From Synechococcales cyanobacterium C42_A2020_086 (GTDB taxonomy: Bacteria > Cyanobacteriota > Cyanobacteriia > Elainellales > Elainellaceae): a stretch of DNA of 64,000 bases. Position 1 is the first letter of the stretch; every line of letters begins with the position of its first letter. The stretch covers positions 248,001-312,000 of the forward strand of contig JACYLU010000015.1 in the NCBI GenBank assembly GCA_015272325.1, given 5' to 3'. Below are positions 49,565 through 58,652 of the stretch, one piece after another. The position numbers and the translations under genes were made by a program. Below the pieces are notes generated by a model. The model worked only from the letters and a program-made list of their open reading frames with translations, searched no databases and was not told the origin of the DNA.

Positions 49565-51136
49565 TTAGGGGTGGGCATTGTAGTCTTGTCCAGATCCGTA
49601 CTGCCAAGCGTCTAGCCAGCGCTGCATTCTGTACTGCCACGAAGGAGGCAACGTTTTGAGCCAGGGCTGCACCGCCTTGCCCAGGGGATACAGACCTGAG
49701 TAGAGGGCTAAATTGAGGTAGTGAAGCAGCCACTCGATAAGGGCCATACCGCCCACCTGAGGAATCACACCAATGCCTAGCAGCGGTTGAGTCAGCGTTA
49801 CCCGCAGCAGAGTTCGTGAGAGCGCCGGAAACTGCACCACATCTTGCAAGAACGGCTTGAGCACGTCATCGCCGAGCTGCTGCATTTCCTGGAACACCCC
49901 TGAGAGCAGCCGGTTGATTTGATCCGGATCAACCGATTGATCCACGCCAACGCTCATGGCCCGTTGAAATAGCCAGGTCACTGCTAGATTCGGCTGGTAT
50001 GGCTGCAGCAGTGCCAGATCGCGGCGTTGCAATTGGTCGTTTTCTAGGGCACTATGAATACCGATCGTGAGTCGCCGCAGGTGGCGGATCATCGCGCCGA
50101 AACCGCCAAAGCTTAATGGAGACTGGGCACCACTGCTATCGCCCACCGGCAGAATTCGCTGCCAAACCGGCTGCAGCGGGCTTTGCCGATAGCAAGGGAA
50201 AAAACCAAACAGTGCCCTCTGGATCTGCAGATTTTCTACTGCTACACCCTGATATTGGGGCAGTAGCCGGAAGTAGTCGTCAAATAACTCTTCTAGACTG
50301 GGGCGACTAGGATGGGCATCTAAGTAGGTAAACAGGTACGTTGTTCGCCCATCTCGTGCCGGAAACGCTTCCCAAAAATATTGACACTGGTTTTGGATCG
50401 GCGTGAAGGAAAAAAATAGATCGCCGGTCTCATTGGCTGGAAAGCCTTGCGCACAGGTGCCCACAACTAAACACACGGCATCTGGTTTCTTTCCCTGCCG
50501 TGCTTGCCGAGTAATGGGAGAGAAGTGCCCCATGGCATCTAGCAGGAGCCGTGCTGAAAAATCTCGGGGAGCAACCGACTCTACTGAGGAGCCTAAAACC
50601 CGAATGCCGTTGGGATGAACCACGACGCTACCGAACGCGGTGTGCTCAACGAGTTTGCCGCCTGCATCCAGAAATTTCGTTTTCAACCTATCCAACAGAA
50701 ACACTGGGTCAACACCAATATTGAGCACGTCTTCCACCCAAAGCTCAATGCCACCGTGAAAGCCAATCCGTGCTGGATTGTACTCGGTAACAATGGCTTG
50801 TTCCAGTTCGGCGGCGGAAAGCAAGCCGAGGTCTAGCAAGACATGCAGTTCTCTACGGGAAATATTCCACTCTTGGTCTCGACCGCGCAGACTCCCTCGT
50901 TCGAGCAGGGCAACGCGCCATCCTCGCTGCGCCAGTGCGGCTCCTAGCACAATGCCTAGGGTGCCACCGCAGATCACGACATCCCACTCTACGGTTGACA
51001 GTGACTCGGGACTTTCGCTCACCACGGGTATCAGCGGCAGCGTATCCTCACGGTAAGACGCCCAAAGGCGATCGGCGCGGCGCAATCCTTCCAGAACTCC
51101 AGGCAGCGGCGATAGGATCGATTCAGTCAGGCGCAT
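49565..51136 (-). CDS. cruP: CruP-like flavoprotein (lycopene cyclase family paralogue)
   Basis: 523 residues. The FAD motif DVVICGGTLGIVLGAALAQRG (read as two parts around residue 52) and the RDQEWNISRRELH block match the CruP group, related to the CruA lycopene cyclase. CruP is conserved from cyanobacteria to plants; it was first proposed as a lycopene cyclase and later linked to limiting oxidative damage to carotenoids. No membrane helix besides a hydrophobic C-terminal region. It is the second carotenoid-related gene in the window, far from the cruE-like locus. Confidence 0.78.
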   Translation of the reverse strand: MRLTESILSPLPGVLEGLRRADRLWASYREDTLPLIPVVSESPESLSTVEWDVVICGGTLGIVLGAALAQRGWRVALLERGSLRGRDQEWNISRRELHVLLDLGLLSAAELEQAIVTEYNPARIGFHGGIELWVEDVLNIGVDPVFLLDRLKTKFLDAGGKLVEHTAFGSVVVHPNGIRVLGSSVESVAPRDFSARLLLDAMGHFSPITRQARQGKKPDAVCLVVGTCAQGFPANETGDLFFSFTPIQNQCQYFWEAFPARDGRTTYLFTYLDAHPSRPSLEELFDDYFRLLPQYQGVAVENLQIQRALFGFFPCYRQSPLQPVWQRILPVGDSSGAQSPLSFGGFGAMIRHLRRLTIGIHSALENDQLQRRDLALLQPYQPNLAVTWLFQRAMSVGVDQSVDPDQINRLLSGVFQEMQQLGDDVLKPFLQDVVQFPALSRTLLRVTLTQPLLGIGVIPQVGGMALIEWLLHYLNLALYSGLYPLGKAVQPWLKTLPPSWQYRMQRWLDAWQYGSGQDYNAHP

Positions 51137-51216
51137 AGGTCAGAGCTAAGAGTATCCCTCTCGATCCTAATGGGATTGCGCGATAATTTCAGAGAACATG
51201 CCTCGAGGAAACCAGC

Positions 51217-52212
51217 ATGGAACCAACGTCTGCTCAAACGACCACTCACCCGACGCGTCTACTGGGAACCTCTGGTATTGCCATCACGCCCATCATCATG
51301 GGCACCTGGCAGGCAGGCAAACGGGGCTGGGTCGGGATTGACGATCAAGAAATTATTCAAGCGCTGCGGGCAGGGTTCGACGCTGGCATCACCACGTTCG
51401 ATACTGCCGAGGTTTACGGCGAAGGCTATTCCGAGCAGCTTGTGGGGCAGGCGCTTGCAGATGTGCGCGATCGCGTCGTCTATGCTACCAAAGTATTCGC
51501 GAATCATATGAAATATCAGCAGGTCATCGATGCCTGCGAAGCTTCCTTGCGCCGCCTCAAAACGGATTATATTGACCTCTACCAAATTCACTGGCCCTCT
51601 GGTTCGTTCAACACCGAAGTTGTGCCGATTGCTGAAACAATGCAAGCCTTGATGGAACTGAAACAGCAGGGCAAGATTCGAGCGATTGGTGTCTCCAACT
51701 TTTCACGCCAACAGTTGGCTGAAGCGGCCCAGTATGGACCGATCGACAGCCTGCAACCGCCCTACTCGCTATTTTGGCGGCAGCTAGAACGGGATGCCAT
51801 GCCTTACTGCATCGAACACAATCTAACCATTCTGGCCTACTCTCCCTTGGCCCAGGGCTTGCTGACCGGCCGTTTCGGACCAGGACATCAGTTTGCCCAA
51901 GGTGATGTGCGCGCCAGCAACAAGCTCTTTAAGGGCGAAACCTATGAGCGGGCCCAGACGGCTCTAGCGCAGTTGCGTCCAATTGCGGAACGCAAGCAGT
52001 GTAGCTTGGCTCAGCTCGCTCTGGCTTGGGTCATTGCTCAACCTCAGTGTTGCGCGATTGCTGGTGCCCGTAATTCCGAACAGGCAACGCACAATGCTCA
52101 AGCCATGTCGATACAGCTCTCTGCCGCCGATCTAGCCGAGATGGACACCATCGGACGCATAGTCACCGATCACCTCGATGACAACCCAATTTTGTGGGAC
52201 TTTGCAGCCTAG
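51217..52212 (+). CDS. Aldo/keto reductase
   Basis: 331-residue NADPH-dependent oxidoreductase with a TIM-barrel fold. Catalytic residues are visible: Asp in FDTAEVYG, Tyr in EVYGEGYSE, Lys in YATKVF and His in YQIHWPSG. The LDLYQIHWP-type strand and the C-terminal GARNSEQATHNAQA cofactor loop are typical of the AKR family near AKR11/12. Substrate unknown. It begins 81 bases from the divergent cruP start and may share its promoter region. Confidence 0.93.
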   Translation: MEPTSAQTTTHPTRLLGTSGIAITPIIMGTWQAGKRGWVGIDDQEIIQALRAGFDAGITTFDTAEVYGEGYSEQLVGQALADVRDRVVYATKVFANHMKYQQVIDACEASLRRLKTDYIDLYQIHWPSGSFNTEVVPIAETMQALMELKQQGKIRAIGVSNFSRQQLAEAAQYGPIDSLQPPYSLFWRQLERDAMPYCIEHNLTILAYSPLAQGLLTGRFGPGHQFAQGDVRASNKLFKGETYERAQTALAQLRPIAERKQCSLAQLALAWVIAQPQCCAIAGARNSEQATHNAQAMSIQLSAADLAEMDTIGRIVTDHLDDNPILWDFAA

Positions 52213-52348
52213 TGCCTCCGGAGCTGCTGCTCAATCGTGCTGTTCTAATCCCCGTGCTGCTTCCTGCAGACCCATCCCGCCCAGACCCTCCAGATTGCTC
52301 AGGCTAGAGTAGGGTGAATAGAAGCTATCGTTCTCTCTCCTGCGTCCT

Positions 52349-53866
52349 ATGCCGTCGATTGCTCCTACGACTTCACGCCCTGTGACGTCTCAGCCGATTG
52401 TGCCCTGGTTTTGGGGTGGGCTGGCTTTGCTGTTTCTGGGGTCCCTTGCTATCCGGTTCTGGGGATTGAGCCGGTTTAATACGCTGGTGTTTGACGAGGT
52501 TTACTACGCCAAGTTTGCCAGTCAGTTCCTGCGGGGGGAAATCATTTTTACTGGTCACCCACCTCTGAGTACCTACATCATTGCTCTAGGAATCTGGCTC
52601 GGCAATCACCTGCCGTGGGGCGAAGGAGCCAAAAATGGACTGACAGGGCTCCTGCTCTCGCCTTTCAGCTATCGCTGGCTGAATGCTTTTACAGGGGCTT
52701 GGATTCCTCTGGTGGTGGCGGCTCTGGCCTATCAGCTTATGCGTCGCCGCAGCTATGCCCTGATTGCCGGACTGCTGATGGCGCTGGATGGCTTGTTTTT
52801 GGTGGAATCGCGCTATGCGCTGAATAATGTCTATCTGATTTTGTTTGGCTTGTTGGGGCATCTCAGTTTTCTGTTAGCGTTGCGGGCTGGGGCTATCCAG
52901 CGCTGGCTGTGGCTGAGTGCGGCTGGGTTAGGCTTTGGGGCAGCGGCAGCCATCAAGTGGAACGGCTTGGGATTTCTCTTGGGTGCTTATGGAATATGGG
53001 TCCTGACCTGGGGCATCCGCTGGCTTCAGAGCAGCGCGCCTGCAGCTTCTGGGGTTGTTGAACCTAAACGGGCAGAACTGGACTCGCCCCTAGTGAACCT
53101 GACTCAGCTCCACCTTGGTTCTATCGTTTGGGCGCTTGCTGTTGTACCTGCGCTCACTTACTACTTGAGCTGGGTGCCCTACATGATGGTTGAGCCGACA
53201 AACAGCGGCTTCTGGGCACTGCAGTGGCAAACATGGGACTATCATCAGCGGGTGGGTGGCCTAGATGCCCATCCCTACTGTTCGCTCTGGTACACCTGGC
53301 CGTTGATGCTGCGTCCGGTGGCTTATTTTTATAGAACCACGCAGAGCTTAGACGATCCGATTTCTCTAGTCGGTCCACCGCTGCCCTTTGATGCCGGCAC
53401 TGTCATTTATGATGTTCACGCTATGGGCAATCCCTTGCTTTGGTGGTTTTCCAGCGTGGCGGTAGTCGTTCTATTGGGCATTGCTGTACAGCAGTTAGGG
53501 CAGGGGTTGAGTCGCCGACCCTTCGCCGACGGGAACGGCAAACGGACCCAGGCTTCTCTGTCGCCCTACGGCTGGACGGTGCTTTATTTATTGGTCAACT
53601 GGGGTGCCAATTTTTTGCCTTGGGTGCGCGTCACTCGCTGCCTGTTTCTCTACCACTATATGGCATCGCTTGTGTTTGCGGTCTTGGGATTGGGGCTACT
53701 TCTCGATCGCTGGCTGCAGCGCTCTCCATCAGAGCAGAAAATCATGGCTATTGGGGTCATGATCCTGATTGCAGCCGGCTTTGTGTTCTGGATGCCGCTG
53801 TTTTTAGGGCTGCCCCTTACTCCAGAGGCTCTGGAACTGCGCCGCTGGTTACCGTCCTGGGTTTAG
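52349..53866 (+). CDS. PMT-family (protein O-mannosyltransferase-like) glycosyltransferase
   Basis: 505 residues with about 10-11 membrane helices. The first extracytoplasmic loop carries the acidic motif FDEVYYAKFASQFLRGE and the GHPPLSTYIIALG block that bind the lipid-linked donor; the C-terminal part has WVRVTRCLFLYHYMASLVF typical of the PMT group. Bacterial members mannosylate or otherwise glycosylate exported proteins, or modify lipids. Target unknown. It ends five bases before the convergent trmB gene. Confidence 0.87.
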   Translation: MPSIAPTTSRPVTSQPIVPWFWGGLALLFLGSLAIRFWGLSRFNTLVFDEVYYAKFASQFLRGEIIFTGHPPLSTYIIALGIWLGNHLPWGEGAKNGLTGLLLSPFSYRWLNAFTGAWIPLVVAALAYQLMRRRSYALIAGLLMALDGLFLVESRYALNNVYLILFGLLGHLSFLLALRAGAIQRWLWLSAAGLGFGAAAAIKWNGLGFLLGAYGIWVLTWGIRWLQSSAPAASGVVEPKRAELDSPLVNLTQLHLGSIVWALAVVPALTYYLSWVPYMMVEPTNSGFWALQWQTWDYHQRVGGLDAHPYCSLWYTWPLMLRPVAYFYRTTQSLDDPISLVGPPLPFDAGTVIYDVHAMGNPLLWWFSSVAVVVLLGIAVQQLGQGLSRRPFADGNGKRTQASLSPYGWTVLYLLVNWGANFLPWVRVTRCLFLYHYMASLVFAVLGLGLLLDRWLQRSPSEQKIMAIGVMILIAAGFVFWMPLFLGLPLTPEALELRRWLPSWV

Positions 53867-53871
53867 AAGGG

Positions 53872-54525
53872 TCAGGAGTCAGCCTGCCTTTTTCCTCGCT
53901 TGACATATAAGGCACGATACACCAGCTCTCCTCGGGCAAGAGTTGATTGCTCGCGCTCGGTGGGCACCGGCAAAGGATTAGTCGCTAGCCAAGACCCCGG
54001 TCCTTGTCGAACAAAATCGGGATGCTCGCTAAAGCGGGCACACATCTCGGCAGCCACCGCCTCAACATCCGACTGCAACAGCACGAGTCCGCCTTCCGCC
54101 AAGTGCATCGCCAACTGCTCCACAATCTGCGGCTGGATTACACGCCGCTTCTGATGACGCTTCTTGAACCACGGATCGGGGAACTGAATCGTGACCCGCT
54201 GCAAAACCGGAGCCGGTAAAGATGCTAGCAGCGGCTGCAGGAAGGTATTGGCATTGCCAAAGCAGTAGTGGAGATTCGTCAAGCCGAGGGCACTGCGTCG
54301 TAGATTCGCCTCTTCGACGAGCGGCTCACGGATTTCTAGCCCTAGAAAGTTCCAGTCGGGCTGCTGCTCGGCCATCATCAGCAAAAAATGCCCCCTGCCA
54401 CAGCCGATATCTAAATGTAGCGGCTGCCGCCAGTTGGCATAGATATCTTCCCAATTGGGCGGAGGCGGAGGCTGCTGATACTTCTGACTCAGCGGATTAA
54501 CATGCTGACGCACTCGAACAGCCAA
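53872..54525 (-). CDS. trmB: tRNA (guanine-N7)-methyltransferase
   Basis: 217 residues. The SAM-binding motif HLDIGCGRGHFLLMM and the family motif IQFPDPWFKKRHQKRR are intact. It makes m7G46 in tRNA variable loops. ATG at 54525. Convergent with the PMT gene. Confidence 0.97.
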   Translation of the reverse strand: MAVRVRQHVNPLSQKYQQPPPPPNWEDIYANWRQPLHLDIGCGRGHFLLMMAEQQPDWNFLGLEIREPLVEEANLRRSALGLTNLHYCFGNANTFLQPLLASLPAPVLQRVTIQFPDPWFKKRHQKRRVIQPQIVEQLAMHLAEGGLVLLQSDVEAVAAEMCARFSEHPDFVRQGPGSWLATNPLPVPTEREQSTLARGELVYRALYVKRGKRQADS

Positions 54526-54745
54526 GCGAACAAACTCCCTAAATCAAGGCAACAGAGATTCCAAGGGACTGCAAATGGGCTTACTGCTGACCCTGCAGCG
54601 AGTGGCCCAGGAAGAACACCCAAATCCGTCTTTCCTGAACCACTCTAAGTTATAGTCCCCTACTCTGAATCATAGCGTTCCGCTTGACCGACGAGTCAGT
54701 ACTACAGCTATCGCACTCTAGTCGAGCAACCATCAACCTGAACCG

Positions 54746-55846
54746 CTACGCTTGCACTTGGTCGAGCGCTTGACGGACCCGCTCTACAACGCTGTCGGGC
54801 ATAGGAACGTAATCCAGTTCCTCAGTAAATTGCCGGCCATCTGTCAAAGACCACTCCAGAACGCTTCTCAGAGCTTGCCAGCGTTGCGGATCGTCGTATT
54901 CTGGGTAGACCAGGATCCAGGTCAGTCCCACAATGGGGTACGCATCGTCATTATCGGGGTCTGGAACCAGCAATCCAAAGTCTTCCGGGATTTCCTCGTC
55001 TTCCAGGGCAGCTGCTGCTGATTCAGACGAAGGAGCAACGAAATTACCAGACGAGTTTTCCAGCACCGCCATGGGAATATTGTTTTGCTTAGCATAGGCA
55101 TACTCCACGTAGCCAATGGCACCTTGGGTCTGCTGCACTAACGCTGTTACCCCTTCATTGCCGCGTCCGCCTTGCCCAGTGGGCCATTCAACCGCGGTCG
55201 AAGCACCGGCAGTCCAGTTTGGGCAGGCCGTGTCAACATGGTTCGTAAAAATGAAGGTGGTGCCGCTGCCGTCAGAACGGTGGGCAAAGGTGATAGGAGT
55301 GCTAGGTAGGTCTACTCCCTGGTTTGCCGCAGTAATCACCGGATCATTCCACTGGGTCACTTCCCCCGTGACAATGCCGCAATAGGCCTCTCTAGATAGG
55401 CGTAGTTCTTGCCCCTCGATCTCGGGCAAATTGTAGGCCAGGACAACCGCTCCTCCTGCCATGGGCACTTGAATAGGCTCAGCATTAAAGCGCTGCTGGA
55501 ACGCTTGCCGCCGCTCGCCATCAATCGGGGCATCACTCGCCCCAAAATCAACCGTACCACTTACGTACTGCTCCAAACCAGCTCCACTGCCAATGGATTG
55601 GTAGCTAACCTGAACATCGGAGTTTACTTCGCGATTGTAGGCATCGAACCAGCGTTGATAGAGGGGGGCTGGAAACGTTGCTCCAGCACCGCTAATCGTC
55701 ACGAGGGTTCCTTCTGTAGTTCCGCCGGGAGCCTGCCCAGTTGTTGCATCGGGTGCCGGTGCGTCTGCCTGAGGTCCACAGGCGGCAATGCCTAGTGAAA
55801 GAACGGTAAGAGCCGCAAAAATTCCCTTCGATTTGTATGCCGTCAT
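54746..55846 (-). CDS. pstS: Phosphate ABC transporter substrate-binding protein
   Basis: 366-residue lipoprotein: signal peptide with lipobox LGIAAC (about residues 18-23) and a PDTT/GG-rich linker. Phosphate-contacting blocks are SGAGATFPAPLYQRW, GSGAGLEQYVSGTVDFGASD and HRSDGSGTTFIFTNH. It captures phosphate for the Pst transporter. pstC, pstA and pstB are not adjacent, so this may be an extra binding protein. A possible Pho box lies upstream (55924-55942), which would mean induction in phosphate starvation. Confidence 0.95.
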   Translation of the reverse strand: MTAYKSKGIFAALTVLSLGIAACGPQADAPAPDATTGQAPGGTTEGTLVTISGAGATFPAPLYQRWFDAYNREVNSDVQVSYQSIGSGAGLEQYVSGTVDFGASDAPIDGERRQAFQQRFNAEPIQVPMAGGAVVLAYNLPEIEGQELRLSREAYCGIVTGEVTQWNDPVITAANQGVDLPSTPITFAHRSDGSGTTFIFTNHVDTACPNWTAGASTAVEWPTGQGGRGNEGVTALVQQTQGAIGYVEYAYAKQNNIPMAVLENSSGNFVAPSSESAAAALEDEEIPEDFGLLVPDPDNDDAYPIVGLTWILVYPEYDDPQRWQALRSVLEWSLTDGRQFTEELDYVPMPDSVVERVRQALDQVQA

Positions 55847-56186
55847 CGTTAATCACCTTTGAACATGTCTCTACGCTCTCTTGCTCTTAGTTTGGAAAGC
55901 AAAGGTGACATTAATATGATGAAGGTTTAAGAACTGGTAAAGGCTTGCTGTGCGGTCGGTCTGTCCTAAGCTGCTTAGTCGTTCAGAGCAGCCATTTGCT
56001 GATACTGAGACCGCTCTCCAGTTGCCTTTCATTTGATGAAGATAAATTCCATTAAGATACAAGATGTAACAATAACAGCAACATAGCAGCTTAGGTCGGT
56101 TGCTTCGTTGCTGACACGGACGATTGAGCACAGTTTAGCGCCGTGGTTTGTCCTGAACCGCCCTCTCACTCCATCCCACTGTACGC
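55847..56186. other. Divergent region between pstS and phosphoesterase gene
   Basis: About 340 bases. Apart from the possible Pho box nothing specific is seen. Both flanking genes deal with phosphate compounds, so shared control is possible. Confidence 0.4.
55924..55942 (-). promoter_or_regulatory. Putative Pho box upstream of pstS
   Basis: On the minus strand two 8-base elements, CTTTACCA and CTTAAACC, are spaced by three bases, like the tandem YTTAAYYW elements bound by SphR/PhoB in cyanobacteria; a poor third copy (ATCATATT) follows. It lies about 80-95 bases before the pstS start. Confidence 0.4.
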
Positions 56187-57320
56187 ATGAGTTCTAGTTT
56201 TCGTTTCGCGGTCGTTAGCGATCCTCACATTGCGTTGCCGCACACTATCTGGGATCATCCCAAACGCTTTCACTTAGTGGAAGTCAGTATTCCAGCCCTG
56301 GAGACCGTCTTGCAACAGCTCGAACCCCTTGATCTCGACTTTTTGCTGCTGCCCGGCGATTTAACCCAGCATGGCGAAATTGAAAATCACACTTGGCTAG
56401 CTCAGCGTTTAGCTCAGTTGCCCTACCCAGTCTATGTGGTGCCCGGCAATCACGATGTGGTGCAGTTGCATCCCACTCAACGCTCGATTGGTCTAGCCGA
56501 CTTTCCCCATTACTACGAACCATTTGGTTATAGCGATCCCACCTGCCTCTACTACAGCCATGAAATCTTGCCGGGGGTGCGGCTGATTGGACTGAACTCG
56601 AATGCTTTCGATGCGCAAGGGCAGCAGATTGGTACGGGACATATCGATGCTGTCCAGCTGAATTGGCTGAAGCGGGAGTTGAGCCAACGTAAAGAAGATG
56701 AACTGGTCTTGGTGATGGTGCACCATAATCTAATTGAGCACCTGCCTGGACAGTCTCGCAGTCTTCTGGGTCAGCGGTATATGACTGATAATGCCCCAGA
56801 GGTGCTGCGTCTCCTTCGAAATGCAGGGGTGCAGCTTTTATTCACCGGACACCTGCATGTTCAAGATATCGCCCAGCAGCATACCCTCTATGAAATTACG
56901 ACAGGCTCCCTCGTTAGCTATCCCCATCCCTATCGACTCGTAGATGTTCACCGAGATGAACGGGGGAATTATCAGGTTCAGATTCAGTCGAGGCGCGTGA
57001 GGGCTGTACCGGGTTGGTCTGATTTGCAGCACACGTCTCGGGAGTGGATGGCTAAACATTCTCATCCCTTTATGGTCAAATTGCTGACGCAGCCCCCCTT
57101 GGTGTTGCCACTTCTGGAAGCAGAGCGATTCGCTCCTGACCTTCGCTATTTTTGGGCTGATATTGCTAATGGGGATGCTTTATTTGACTTTGACCACTTT
57201 CCAGCCACTGTTCACCAATTTCTCTCCCGCTTTGGGGCTGTTGATCCCCAAGGGCGACCGCGGTTAATTGATAATGATGCAACGCTGGTTTTGCATTCAC
57301 TGCAGGTGCCCGCAGATTAA
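56187..57320 (+). CDS. Calcineurin-like metallophosphoesterase
   Basis: 377 residues. The five metal motifs are present: VVSDPHI, LLPGDLTQHG, VPGNHD, VMVHHN and FTGHLHVQD. The N-terminal two-thirds resemble the CpdA/Icc class of cyclic nucleotide or general phosphodiesterases; the C-terminal 100 residues are not recognised. No signal peptide, hence cytoplasmic. Divergent from pstS. Substrate unknown. Confidence 0.88.
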   Translation: MSSSFRFAVVSDPHIALPHTIWDHPKRFHLVEVSIPALETVLQQLEPLDLDFLLLPGDLTQHGEIENHTWLAQRLAQLPYPVYVVPGNHDVVQLHPTQRSIGLADFPHYYEPFGYSDPTCLYYSHEILPGVRLIGLNSNAFDAQGQQIGTGHIDAVQLNWLKRELSQRKEDELVLVMVHHNLIEHLPGQSRSLLGQRYMTDNAPEVLRLLRNAGVQLLFTGHLHVQDIAQQHTLYEITTGSLVSYPHPYRLVDVHRDERGNYQVQIQSRRVRAVPGWSDLQHTSREWMAKHSHPFMVKLLTQPPLVLPLLEAERFAPDLRYFWADIANGDALFDFDHFPATVHQFLSRFGAVDPQGRPRLIDNDATLVLHSLQVPAD

Positions 57321-57329
57321 AAACACAAA

Positions 57330-57359
57330 TTGACAGTCACTCACTAAAATCGATATAGT
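57330..57359 (+). promoter_or_regulatory. Sigma-70 type promoter of the str operon
   Basis: TTGACA (57330-57335), an 18-base spacer and TATAGT (57354-57359). It lies 63 bases before the rpsL start and just behind the phosphoesterase gene. Confidence 0.7.
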
Positions 57360-57421
57360 TAGAGACTGTGAAAACTCAAGGTCATTCTTAATTCAAGAAG
57401 AGGCACGATTCTTTGTAGCCC

Positions 57422-57796
57422 ATGCCAACTATTCAGCAGCTGATTCACAACGAGCGCCAGAAAGCGCAGAAGAAAACAAAATCCCCGGCCCTAAAGAGCT
57501 GTCCGCAGCGCCGGGGTGTTTGCACACGTGTGTATACCACTACCCCCAAAAAGCCGAATTCCGCGCTGCGGAAAGTCGCTCGGGTTCGCCTCACCTCCGG
57601 ATTTGAGGTGACGGCCTATATTCCAGGAATTGGTCACAATTTACAGGAGCACTCGGTGGTGATGATCCGCGGAGGGCGGGTTAAGGATCTACCAGGTGTT
57701 CGCTATCACATCATTCGAGGCACCCTCGATACAGCCGGTGTAAAAGATCGGAAGCAAGGTCGCTCCAAATATGGAGCTAAGCGCCCGAAGTCCTAG
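57422..57796 (+). CDS. rpsL: 30S ribosomal protein S12
   Basis: 124 residues, full length. The decoding-centre loops [16 protein letters not shown] and [13 protein letters not shown] are wild-type in appearance: Lys is present in the PKKPNSAL loop where streptomycin-resistance changes occur. First gene of the str operon. Confidence 0.98.
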   Translation: MPTIQQLIHNERQKAQKKTKSPALKSCPQRRGVCTRVYTTTPKKPNSALRKVARVRLTSGFEVTAYIPGIGHNLQEHSVVMIRGGRVKDLPGVRYHIIRGTLDTAGVKDRKQGRSKYGAKRPKS

Positions 57797-58089
57797 GATT
57801 GGCTTGCTCTCTTGTTGCATCATTCAGAATAGCTCATGCCAATATGACGCAAGACTAGGCTGTGAGAAAGAAGTTTCGATGCCGATGAGCTAAAGAAGGC
57901 GGTTCTGCTGAGTTGAAGGCTGGGTCTGGGATCGAAGAACGAATAGATTGGGGAGCCTGAACGCTAGGCTTCGATGCTCGATATTGGGAGCCGTCGACAG
58001 TCGATCTTCATCCAAATTGGTTGCCACGATTTTCCTAAAGCGAATTGCTGACTGAACATTTATTGCTGAAGGTTTAAAGGTTTAAGTGT

Positions 58090-58560
58090 ATGTCTCGTCG
58101 AACTGTCGCTCAAAAGCGTCCCATTCAAGCCGATCCCGTCTACAATAGCCGCCTGATTAATATGATGGTCTGTCGGCTAATGCGAGCTGGAAAGAAATCT
58201 ATTGCCTACAGCATTATTTACGATGCTCTGAAGTTGATTCAGGAGCGCACCGGTTCTGATCCGCTGGAAGTGTTTGAGCGGGCCGTGAAGAATGCTACGC
58301 CATTAGTTGAGGTGAAAGCTCGCCGAGTTGGTGGTGCTACTTACCAGGTGCCAATGGAAGTCCGTTCCGATCGCGGTACGGCTCTGGCCCTGCGCTGGTT
58401 GACTCAATATTCACGGCAGCGCTCAGGGAAAACCATGGCTAGCAAGCTCGCAAACGAGCTAATGGATGCTGCCAATGAAACAGGTAGCACGATTCGTAAG
58501 CGGGAAGAAACGCATCGTATGGCGGAAGCGAACAAAGCTTTTGCCCACTACCGCTACTAA
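58090..58560 (+). CDS. rpsG: 30S ribosomal protein S7
   Basis: 156 residues, full length, starting [19 protein letters not shown] and with the [15 protein letters not shown] beta-hairpin. Nucleates 30S head assembly. A perfect 8-bp tandem duplication (AAGGTTTA twice, 58069-58084) covers its ribosome-binding site. About 290 bases separate it from rpsL with no gene between. Confidence 0.98.
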   Translation: MSRRTVAQKRPIQADPVYNSRLINMMVCRLMRAGKKSIAYSIIYDALKLIQERTGSDPLEVFERAVKNATPLVEVKARRVGGATYQVPMEVRSDRGTALALRWLTQYSRQRSGKTMASKLANELMDAANETGSTIRKREETHRMAEANKAFAHYRY

Positions 58561-58652
58561 ATTTGCGAAAACTACACCCGCGGTTGGAACAAAAGTATAA
58601 AATCTTAACAGATGCAGTCGAATAGGACGCTGCAAGGATCAAGGAGGTAGCT

